Source: Lachnospiraceae bacterium (GTDB lineage: Bacteria; Bacillota; Clostridia; Lachnospirales; Lachnospiraceae). Taken from it: a stretch of DNA of 64,000 nt. Location: positions 1 to 64,000 of the forward strand of contig JAKSPD010000004.1 in assembly GCA_024405115.1 (NCBI GenBank), given 5' to 3'. The notes under the pieces are model-generated. The model saw nothing but the letters and a program-made list of their open reading frames with translations, had not been told where the DNA came from and did not search any database. A program made the translations under genes and the position numbers. Positions 57,824 to 64,000 of the stretch are shown here, piece after piece. Position 1 is the first letter of the stretch, and every line of letters begins with the position of its first letter.

Positions 57824-57979
57824 AATTAATTATATATCCTTTCAGTAGTAGTATCAGTAGTACGGTGAATTTGTTGATAAGTGGTTAATAACCTTATTTT
57901 AAGGCATTATTTAGTGTTGATAAGTATGTTTACAGCTCCTCTTTCAAATCAACATATTTAACACGGTTAATCAGGATGT
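57824..57979. other. oriC: Chromosomal origin (oriC) candidate with DnaA boxes and DnaA-trios
   Basis: Two boxes with one mismatch to TTATCCACA lie on the minus strand (TTATCAACA at 57880-57872 and 57923-57915, 43 bases apart). Next to the first box, read toward dnaN, is a short CCG cluster and then repeated trinucleotides (TAG TAG TAT CAG TAG TAC on the plus strand, 57846-57863). This is the box/GC/DnaA-trio order of the basal unwinding element described for Bacillus subtilis. The region is AT-rich. Between dnaA and dnaN it is the canonical Firmicutes position. No consensus boxes are seen on the rpmH side. Confidence 0.8.
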
Positions 57980-59329
57980 TTACTTAAGCTTTTTATTGAG
58001 TGTCTCTATCGTGTTGCGGAGCTGGGGATCTGTACGCATTTCTGCAATTATCTTGTCCCTTCCGTGTATGATTGTCGAATGATCCCTTCCGCCCAGTATC
58101 TTTCCTATTGCCTTCTGTGAGACCTCAAGGTTTTCACAGCAGAGGTACATTGCTATCTGTCTTGGGAATGCGATTTCCTTTATCTTTCTCTGTGAAAGGA
58201 ATTCTTTTTCAGGAATGTTGAAGTGATCACATACCACATTTATTATCTTCTGTGCGGAAACGGGTTCCGGTCCGTCATTACCCCTTATCATGTCCTTAAG
58301 ACATTCCTCAGCCATCTCCACTGTAATTTCTTCATTCGTAAGTTTTCTTCTTAAAAGAAGTTTACGGAGTGCACCTTCAAGAATTCTTATGTTTGACTTT
58401 ATGTTTGTGGCAATGAACTTTATTACTTCCTCAGGAAGCTCAACTCCTTCCGCCTCTTCCTTTTTTCTGAGGATGGCCATTCTTGTCTCATAATCAGGAA
58501 CCCTGATATCTGCAACCATTCCTCCCTCAAAACGGCTTCTTATTCTGTCCTCAAGATTATTTATGTCTTTAGGAGGCTTGTCGGAAGTAATTACTATCTG
58601 CTTATTATTGGAATAAAGTTCATTGAATGTATGAAAGAATTCTTCCTGTGTGCCTTCCTTATCTGCTATGAACTGAATGTCATCTATCATCAGCACGTCA
58701 GGCTCATGACGGTACTTGTTCCTGAAGTTGCTTGTAGATGCCTTGTCGCCTTTTTTAATTGATTCTATGTAATCATTTGTAAAGGTTTCTGATGAGCAGT
58801 AAAGAATCTTTTTGGTAGGATCCTTCTTTAATATATAATGTGCGATTGCCTGCATGAGGTGTGTCTTTCCGAGACCCACGCCTCCGTAAATATAGAGGAT
58901 TTTGAAATCCTCACCCGGATTTTCAGCCACTGCAAGAGCAGCTGCATGTGCAAGCTCATTGAATTTACCAGAAACAAACTGTTCAAACGTATATTTCATG
59001 TTGAGCTTTGCTTCTTTTGCAGCCTTTATGTATGGATCTTCATCTTCAGGCTTAGTCTTTGTTACCTTCGGGGCCCCTTCGCTGTCAACGAAGACGGGTT
59101 CCACGTTCATTTTTGTGAGGGCCTGTATTGCCACTGCAAGGAGATCTTTGTATTTCTTTGTAATGATGCCTATTACGAGGGGGTTATCAGAAGCATACAC
59201 GTATAGTTTTCCATCGGCGAGAGCCAGCGGTTTTAACGGTGCAAGCCATGTGTTGTAAGGAACTTCAGTAATTTCAAATTCCTCCCTCATGAAGCTTAAA
59301 ATTTCATTCCACTTTTCTTCAATAATCAT
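57980..59329 (-). CDS. dnaA: Chromosomal replication initiator DnaA
   Basis: 449 residues. Domain I is at the N-terminus. Walker A GGVGLGKT (149-156) and Walker B LMIDDIQFI follow, and the domain IV helix-turn-helix carries the signature KAIGKILGGRDHSTIIHG near the C-terminus. It binds DnaA boxes and melts the origin, here the region just downstream. A -10/-35 pair lies about 40 bases upstream. Confidence 0.97.
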   Translation of the reverse strand: MIIEEKWNEILSFMREEFEITEVPYNTWLAPLKPLALADGKLYVYASDNPLVIGIITKKYKDLLAVAIQALTKMNVEPVFVDSEGAPKVTKTKPEDEDPYIKAAKEAKLNMKYTFEQFVSGKFNELAHAAALAVAENPGEDFKILYIYGGVGLGKTHLMQAIAHYILKKDPTKKILYCSSETFTNDYIESIKKGDKASTSNFRNKYRHEPDVLMIDDIQFIADKEGTQEEFFHTFNELYSNNKQIVITSDKPPKDINNLEDRIRSRFEGGMVADIRVPDYETRMAILRKKEEAEGVELPEEVIKFIATNIKSNIRILEGALRKLLLRRKLTNEEITVEMAEECLKDMIRGNDGPEPVSAQKIINVVCDHFNIPEKEFLSQRKIKEIAFPRQIAMYLCCENLEVSQKAIGKILGGRDHSTIIHGRDKIIAEMRTDPQLRNTIETLNKKLK

Positions 59330-59364
59330 ACGATTTACCTTAAGGCGCTATTTATACGACTATG

Positions 59365-59393
59365 ATTATACCTCAAATTGGGCAATAAATCAA
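59365..59393 (-). promoter_or_regulatory. Promoter of dnaA
   Basis: TTGATT (59393-59388) and TATAAT (59370-59365) with 17-base spacer. The 59394-59518 stretch between it and the rpmH promoter is AT-rich and has no recognised box. Confidence 0.7.
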
Positions 59394-59518
59394 ACTTATA
59401 TAACCTGTATAGGGGAATGATTTATAAATTTTTTTACATTGAAATGGTACATGTTGCTGACCTTTTCTGACACTGTACAACATATAGCATATGGCTGAAA
59501 AACGTCAAAATTTTGTTG

Positions 59519-59548
59519 TTGACATATGAGAGTCTTATTCTATATAAT
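59519..59548 (+). promoter_or_regulatory. Promoter of the rpmH operon
   Basis: TTGACA (59519-59524) and TATAAT (59543-59548) with an 18-base spacer, about 50 bases upstream of rpmH. Confidence 0.75.
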
Positions 59549-59597
59549 ACAACAGATGTTTTTTCGGTACTAAATTAGGAATGGAGGTGACCTGATC

Positions 59598-59732
59598 ATG
59601 AAGATGACATTACAGCCCAAGAAGAGACAGAGATCTAAGGTTCATGGATTCAGAGCCAGAATGAGCACTGCTGGTGGAAGAAAGGTTCTTGCAGCCAGAA
59701 GAGCTAAGGGAAGAGCTAAGCTCACAGTTTAA
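59598..59732 (+). CDS. rpmH: 50S ribosomal protein L34
   Basis: 44 residues starting [20 protein letters not shown] and ending KGRAKLTV, a full-length L34 rich in Lys and Arg. Part of the large ribosomal subunit. The GGAGGTGA ribosome binding site precedes the ATG. It opens the rpmH-rnpA-yidD-yidC-khpB operon and is directly followed, without gap, by the rnpA start codon. Confidence 0.97.
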   Translation: MKMTLQPKKRQRSKVHGFRARMSTAGGRKVLAARRAKGRAKLTV

Positions 59733-60059
59733 TTGAAAAATTTTCCTTCTATTAAAAAAAACAGTGATTTTATAGCCGTGAGGAAAGCCGGAAAGGGCAG
59801 GACACGCGGCTGTATTTCAGTGTATCAAAAAGAAAACGGTACTGATTCCGACAGGATCGGGATCACGATAAGTCACAGGGAAGGAAATTCAGTGGTGCGC
59901 CACACGTTTGTAAGGCGCATGAGGGAAATATTCAGGGATTATGAAAAAAATCATGATTCAGAAACGGCCGGCAAAGACATCGTTGTTGTGGCAAGGAACG
60001 GGGCAGGAAATGCTTCATATGAAGAGCTTAAGGCTCTTTTTCTTACGGGATTGAAATGA
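59733..60059 (+). CDS. rnpA: Ribonuclease P protein component
   Basis: 108 residues beginning with TTG directly after the rpmH stop, no ATG in place. It has the RnpA pattern ([44 protein letters not shown]). The usual RNR motif reads RHTFVRR, so the RNA-contacting Asn and the next Arg are replaced. It aids the P RNA in 5' tRNA maturation. The stop overlaps the yidD start by four bases. Confidence 0.93.
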   Translation: MKNFPSIKKNSDFIAVRKAGKGRTRGCISVYQKENGTDSDRIGITISHREGNSVVRHTFVRRMREIFRDYEKNHDSETAGKDIVVVARNGAGNASYEELKALFLTGLK

Positions 60060-60277
60060 GTTTACTGGCGAAAGCCGAAATAGCGGCTATAAATTTCTAT
60101 CGAAAATATTTAAGTCAGCTTAAAAGATATTCTCATTGTAAGTACACACCTACATGCTCGGAGTACGCCCTCCAGGCAATTAAAAAGTATGGTGCGGTTA
60201 AGGGTAGTTTGCTGGCAGCGTGGCGCATCTTAAGATGCAATCCGTTTGCCAAAGGCGGTTATGACCCGGTTCCTTAA
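60056..60277 (+). CDS. yidD: Membrane protein insertion efficiency factor YidD
   Basis: 73 residues: [33 protein letters not shown] and [24 protein letters not shown] are the standard YidD blocks with the conserved Cys. It is a small membrane-associated helper of YidC. Its ATG overlaps the rnpA stop. Confidence 0.96.
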   Translation: MSLLAKAEIAAINFYRKYLSQLKRYSHCKYTPTCSEYALQAIKKYGAVKGSLLAAWRILRCNPFAKGGYDPVP

Positions 60278-60295
60278 ACTTAAAGGAGGTTCAAC

Positions 60296-61555
60296 TTGAT
60301 ATTAGCATTCAGCTGGAATCCGATAGTATGGATAGCAGAGCTTTTCGGCTTTGTAATGGATCTTATTTTTAAGGGAGTTTCCGCAATAGGACTTCCGAAC
60401 ATCGGATTATGTATCATTATTTTTACAATCGTAACCAAGCTGATTCTTTATCCGCTCACTTTAAAGCAGTCAAAGAGTCAGAAGTTACAGCAGGTTGTAC
60501 AGCCGGAGATCGCAGCGATCCAGGCTAAGTACAAAGGCAGGGAAAATGATCAGCAGGCGATGATGATGCAGCAGGCAGAGATAAAGGCCGTTTACGAAAA
60601 GTACGGCACGAGCATGACTGCCGGATGTCTTCCTCTCCTCATTCAGTTCCCCATAATTTTTGGTCTTTACAAAGTAATCATCAATATCCCGGATTACGTG
60701 GCAAGTGTCAGGGTATATTTTGAAAATATCGTAAACGCCATCGGCGGTGAAGCCGCTCTTTCAAAAATCAATGAATTTATCGTGGAAAACGACCTTGTCA
60801 AGGTACTTTCTATGGCAAGGATTTCAGGAAATGAAGTTACCACGACAAGGGAAGCAGTAAACTTCCTCAATAAACTCTCTTCAGTACAGTGGGATCTTTT
60901 CATTAACAAGTTCCAGTCCGCATCAGCAGCCATCACTGAGAACCTTGTGACCATCCAGAGGATGAATAACTTCCTCGGTATCGACCTTGCAGCCACCCCG
61001 TCTTCTTACGGACTTGCAAATCCTAAGGCATGGATCATTCCGCTTCTTGCAGGACTTTCACAGTTTGCAGCTTCAAAGCTCATGCAGAAACAGACTGATG
61101 CGGCTTCTCAGGGCAACCAGAACGACCAGTCCAAGATGATGATGAACTCAATGAACTACATGATGCCCATCATGTCAGTTGTATTCTGCTTCTCATTTGC
61201 TTCAGGTATCGGTGTTTACTGGATTGCACAGGCTGTTGTTTCAGCCGTACAGCAGCTTTACATCAATAAGCAGATGGACAAGCTTGATGTAAACGAGCTT
61301 ATTAAGGTAAATCTTGAAAAGACAAACAAAAAGCGTGCAAAGAAGGGTCTTCCTCCTGTAAATGAAAAGGCTGCAGAAGAAAACTACAGGAAGATGCAGA
61401 AGAGAATGAGCAAGCTTGAGGCAAAGAGAAATGCCGCTGTTGAAAAGTCAAACGAACTTGTAAGGAAATCAAACGAGTATTACAAGACTGACACAATTGC
61501 AGACCGTGCACGTATGGTCCAGCAGTATAATGAAAAAAAAGGTAAAAAAGAATGA
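60296..61555 (+). CDS. yidC: Membrane protein insertase YidC/OxaI
   Basis: 419 residues from a TTG with AAAGGAGG nine bases upstream. The N-terminal part has no lipobox, so it is not a lipoprotein. The OxaI domain has five membrane helices; the hydrophilic-groove Arg of SpoIIIJ is Lys here (VTKLILYPLTLKQSKS). The C-terminal tail is long and basic (KTNKKRAKKGLPP), suited to ribosome contact. It inserts membrane proteins with YidD. The jag-type gene starts at its end (overlap of four bases). Confidence 0.95.
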   Translation: MILAFSWNPIVWIAELFGFVMDLIFKGVSAIGLPNIGLCIIIFTIVTKLILYPLTLKQSKSQKLQQVVQPEIAAIQAKYKGRENDQQAMMMQQAEIKAVYEKYGTSMTAGCLPLLIQFPIIFGLYKVIINIPDYVASVRVYFENIVNAIGGEAALSKINEFIVENDLVKVLSMARISGNEVTTTREAVNFLNKLSSVQWDLFINKFQSASAAITENLVTIQRMNNFLGIDLAATPSSYGLANPKAWIIPLLAGLSQFAASKLMQKQTDAASQGNQNDQSKMMMNSMNYMMPIMSVVFCFSFASGIGVYWIAQAVVSAVQQLYINKQMDKLDVNELIKVNLEKTNKKRAKKGLPPVNEKAAEENYRKMQKRMSKLEAKRNAAVEKSNELVRKSNEYYKTDTIADRARMVQQYNEKKGKKE

Positions 61556-62349
61556 GTAAATATAATTTTTCAGCAAAGACCCTCGCCGACTGCATCACCA
61601 AGGCGTGTGTTGAACTGGGCGTGACCTCAGACATGCTGGATTATACAGTTGTTGAGCAGGGTTCAAACGGAGTGCTCGGCATCGGCGCAAGGCCGTGGGT
61701 CATTTCAGCAGGAATCAGGGAAGAAGAGGCTCCTGCCGTAGTAGAAGAGGCAGCTGAGGAGAAAAAAGCTGTTCCTGTAAGTGAAACTGTTAAAAAGGCA
61801 GAGCCCGAAAAGGCTGTTGAAGAAGTACCGGCAGCACCCGCTATTGAGGCCGCTCCCACAGAAAAAGGTCCGGTAAGTGTTACGGAGCAGGAAGAGCTCT
61901 GTGTAAACTTCCTTAAGAATGTCTTTGAGAGCATGGGACTTGAGGTAAAGATTGAGACATCCTTTGATGAGCTTCTTTCAGAGCTTTCAGTTAATCTTTC
62001 AGGCGATGACATGGGAGTCCTGATCGGAAAGAGAGGTCAGACTCTTGATTCTCTCCAGTACCTTGCAGGACAGGTAGTCAACAAACATTCCGGCAATTAC
62101 ATAAGGATAAAGCTTGATACGGAAAACTACAGGGAAAGAAGAAAGGAAACTCTTGAAACCCTGGCACACAACATGGCACATAAGGTTCGCCGTACCAAGA
62201 AGCCCATGGCACTTGAGCCCATGAATCCTTATGAGAGAAGGATAATCCATTCTTCACTTCAGGATGAAAAGGATATTTTCACAAGAAGTGAGGGCGAGGA
62301 ACCTTACAGACATGTTGTTGTCTGCTACTCAAAGCATAAGAAACAATAA
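61552..62349 (+). CDS. khpB: RNA-binding protein KhpB (Jag)
   Basis: 265 residues. Jag_N at the N-terminus (AKTLADCITKACVELGV), a Glu/Ala/Pro-rich linker (about 60-105), a KH domain with GDDMGVLIGKRGQTLDSLQYL, and an R3H domain (RRKETLETLAHNMAHKV, EPMNPYERRIIH). It binds RNA in the cytoplasm and is linked to cell-wall and sporulation control. It overlaps yidC by four bases. A terminator follows. Confidence 0.93.
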   Translation: MSKYNFSAKTLADCITKACVELGVTSDMLDYTVVEQGSNGVLGIGARPWVISAGIREEEAPAVVEEAAEEKKAVPVSETVKKAEPEKAVEEVPAAPAIEAAPTEKGPVSVTEQEELCVNFLKNVFESMGLEVKIETSFDELLSELSVNLSGDDMGVLIGKRGQTLDSLQYLAGQVVNKHSGNYIRIKLDTENYRERRKETLETLAHNMAHKVRRTKKPMALEPMNPYERRIIHSSLQDEKDIFTRSEGEEPYRHVVVCYSKHKKQ

Positions 62350-62355
62350 TTATCG

Positions 62356-62387
62356 GGGCTGTCGCTACTGGCGACAGCCCAATTTTT
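62356..62387 (+). terminator. Terminator after khpB
   Basis: GGGCTGTCGC pairs with GCGACAGCCC, followed by AATTTTT. The surE ribosome binding site begins directly after it. Confidence 0.88.
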
Positions 62388-62395
62388 AAGGAATT

Positions 62396-63097
62396 ATGAG
62401 AAAAATACTGCTTTCAAACGATGACGGGATATTTTCCGAAGGACTGAGGCGCTTATCGGCGATAGCCGTAAAATACGGAGAGGTATGGATAGCGGCGCCT
62501 GAAAGCCAGAGAAGCGGATGTTCGCACAGCGAGACCATAAATGACGTGATAGATGTGAAGAAGGTTCCGTTTCCGGTGGAGGGCGTTCATGCATATTCGT
62601 GCAGCGGGACGCCTGCGGACTGTATTAAGGTGGGGATGAGGATACTTGTTCCCGGCGGGCCTGATTTTGTGGTCACCGGCATTAATTACGGCTATAACTG
62701 CGGATACGACATTCAGTATTCGGGGACTGCCGGAGCTGCGATGGAGGCGGCAACGGGAAAGTGTGTTTCTGTTGCTGTTTCTGAAGGGCGTGACGGATAT
62801 CACGAGGTGGCTGATAAATACCTTCCGGAGATTCTTACAAAACTTATGGATGAAAAACCGGAAAAGGGAAAGATCTGGAATGTGAATATCCCATCCTGTC
62901 CGCCGGAGAAATTTAACGGGATACTGGAAAACAGAAGTATTTCCGGAACAGCGTTTATCATTGATGAGTTTACTGTTACGGGAGACGAAGAACATATGAG
63001 CGTTACGGTGGGGGCGAAGCCGGGAGGTGTTCCGGAGCCGGGCACGGACCTCTGGGCTGTCGCAAATAATTATATTTCCATAGGAATTGTCGGTTAA
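62396..63097 (+). CDS. surE: 5'-nucleotidase SurE family
   Basis: 233 residues. ILLSNDDGIFSEGLRRL at the start gives the Asp pair and Asp/Ser metal ligands; APESQRSGCSHSET, SGTPADCIKVGM and VTGINYGYN are the other SurE blocks. It hydrolyses nucleoside monophosphates. It occupies the place where mnmE commonly sits between khpB and mnmG. It has its own terminator, and a short AAGGA site lies before the ATG. Confidence 0.92.
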   Translation: MRKILLSNDDGIFSEGLRRLSAIAVKYGEVWIAAPESQRSGCSHSETINDVIDVKKVPFPVEGVHAYSCSGTPADCIKVGMRILVPGGPDFVVTGINYGYNCGYDIQYSGTAGAAMEAATGKCVSVAVSEGRDGYHEVADKYLPEILTKLMDEKPEKGKIWNVNIPSCPPEKFNGILENRSISGTAFIIDEFTVTGDEEHMSVTVGAKPGGVPEPGTDLWAVANNYISIGIVG

Positions 63098-63101
63098 CTA
63101 A

Positions 63102-63135
63102 AGGACGCAGCGCTGATCGCGCTGCGTCCTCTTCT
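63102..63135 (+). terminator. Terminator after surE
   Basis: GGACGCAGCGC pairs with GCGCTGCGTCC around a short loop, followed by TCTTCT. Confidence 0.75.
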
Positions 63136-63186
63136 ATGCTGCGCAGATCACACTGCACATTGTGCGGCGTAATCTGCGTTTTATTA

Positions 63187-63202
63187 TGTTTCACGTGAAA
63201 CA
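63187..63202. promoter_or_regulatory. parS: parS-like ParB binding site, upstream of mnmG
   Basis: Perfect TGTTTCACGTGAAACA, directly upstream of the mnmG -35 box. Confidence 0.88.
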
Positions 63203-63206
63203 TTTA

Positions 63207-63235
63207 TTTACACTTGTTTGACTTATTGTTATAAT
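63207..63235 (+). promoter_or_regulatory. Promoter of mnmG
   Basis: TTTACA (63207-63212) and TATAAT (63230-63235) with a 17-base spacer. The expected transcription start falls within about three bases of the ATG, suggesting a leaderless or almost leaderless message. Confidence 0.65.
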
Positions 63236-63244
63236 ATCTTGAAT

Positions 63245-64000
63245 ATGGATAACTGTGTATACGAAAAATATGATATAGCAATTGTGGGCGCGGGACATGC
63301 TGGCTGTGAAGCAGCCCTGGCTGCCGCACGCCTTGGTTTGAAGACGATCATGTTCACCGTAAGCGTGGATTCCGTTGCCATGATGCCCTGCAACCCGAAC
63401 ATCGGAGGTAGTTCGAAGGGACACCTGGTATGCGAGCTTGACGCGCTCGGCGGTGAAATGGGTAAAAACATCGATAAGACCTACATTCAGTCAAGAATGC
63501 TGAATGAATCAAAGGGTCCGGCAGTACATTCCCTCAGGGCGCAGGCTGACAAGCAGGCGTATATCAGGGAGATGCGAAAGACCCTTGAGAATACCGAAAA
63601 CCTTACGATCCGTCAGGCGGAAGTGGCTGAAATACTGGTTGAGGAAGAAAACGGCATGCGTCATGTAACCGCCGTAAAGACAGTATCAGGTGCCACCTAC
63701 GATGTAAGGCGCGCGGTGCTCTGTACCGGAGTATACTTAAAGGCCCGCTGCATTTTCGGTGAGGTAAGTGAGTATACCGGCCCTAACGGGCTTAAGGCCG
63801 CAAACCATCTTACTGCTTCACTCATTGACCTTAAGATTCCGGTTAAGCGTTTCAAGACCGGTACTCCTGCCCGTGTTGACGGACGCAGCGTTGATTTCTC
63901 AAAGATGCAGATACAGGAGGGTGACGGTTTTGTACGACCGTTCTCATTCTCAAATGAGCCTGAGGACATAAAAATCGACCAGGTGCCCTGCTACCTTACA
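63245..64000 (+). CDS. mnmG: tRNA uridine 5-carboxymethylaminomethyl enzyme MnmG (GidA), 3' end outside window
   Basis: 252 residues to the window end, frame open. The start [20 protein letters not shown] is the FAD-binding Rossmann motif, followed by [33 protein letters not shown] and [13 protein letters not shown], which are GidA signatures. With MnmE it makes the cmnm5 modification of wobble uridines. No ribosome binding site is apparent before the ATG, consistent with the leaderless promoter layout. MnmE itself is not in the window. Confidence 0.95.
   Translation, partial: MDNCVYEKYDIAIVGAGHAGCEAALAAARLGLKTIMFTVSVDSVAMMPCNPNIGGSSKGHLVCELDALGGEMGKNIDKTYIQSRMLNESKGPAVHSLRAQADKQAYIREMRKTLENTENLTIRQAEVAEILVEEENGMRHVTAVKTVSGATYDVRRAVLCTGVYLKARCIFGEVSEYTGPNGLKAANHLTASLIDLKIPVKRFKTGTPARVDGRSVDFSKMQIQEGDGFVRPFSFSNEPEDIKIDQVPCYLT

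Overview
The window looks like the chromosome-origin region of a Gram-positive anaerobe of the class Clostridia, most likely a Lachnospiraceae relative. This rests on the gene order rnpA-rpmH-dnaA-dnaN-recF-gyrB-gyrA, Clostridia-type lipoprotein SBPs with Ala/Thr-rich linkers, YesM/YesN two-component regulators, and strong AGGAGG ribosome binding sites. Genus cannot be fixed from the sequence alone.

Layout. (1) 1-1.4 kb: edge of a phage-like or mobile segment (Bro-N antirepressor-like protein cut by the window edge, XRE repressor) next to a tRNA-Ala(CGC). (2) 1.5-10 kb: a minus-strand run of ordinary metabolic genes (D-threonine-aldolase-like enzyme, FAD oxidoreductase, VOC protein, zinc-ribbon membrane protein, MgtE, aldo/keto reductase, SGNH hydrolase, nitroreductase), followed by a Phd/VapC-type toxin-antitoxin pair with a near-perfect promoter. 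(3) 10.8-24.9 kb: a YesN/YesM two-component system, divergent from a plus-strand operon (cluster A) encoding a complete family-5 ABC importer, a DapA/NanA-family lyase, a large FG-GAP/VCBS beta-propeller protein and a decayed BNR-sialidase/PHP chimera. (4) 24.9-41 kb: a convergent, paralogous minus-strand cluster B (importer, two DapA-family proteins, an Asp-box propeller, a long FAH-family protein, two AraC regulators, an amidohydrolase), with a second FG-GAP protein and an MFS-like transporter read divergently. (5) 41-47 kb: a HigB / HigA-ImmA toxin-antitoxin module, gene relics, a second nearly identical copy of the cluster-A lyase with remnants of its neighbours, and two tandem zinc-ribbon proteins. 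(6) 47-51 kb: a hexose/N-acetylhexosamine operon (SLC13-like transporter, NahK-like kinase, phosphohexomutase). (7) 51-64 kb: the origin core: gyrA, gyrB, recF, dnaN, oriC, dnaA on the minus strand; rpmH, rnpA, yidD, yidC, khpB/jag, surE and mnmG (cut by the window end) on the plus strand.

How it fits together. Clusters A and B appear to import an acidic or acylated small glycan or sugar-acid conjugate through an SBP-dependent ABC transporter and degrade it in the cytoplasm. The propeller proteins (FG-GAP and Asp-box types) have no signal peptides, and they sit with Schiff-base lyases, an FAH-type enzyme and an amidohydrolase. The substrate is unknown. The locus has been duplicated repeatedly, as shown by two convergent paralogous clusters, a third partial copy with a gene-conversion-like identity tract, and at least three relics. 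Four parS-like sites and a DnaA-box/DnaA-trio array between dnaA and dnaN mark the origin domain.
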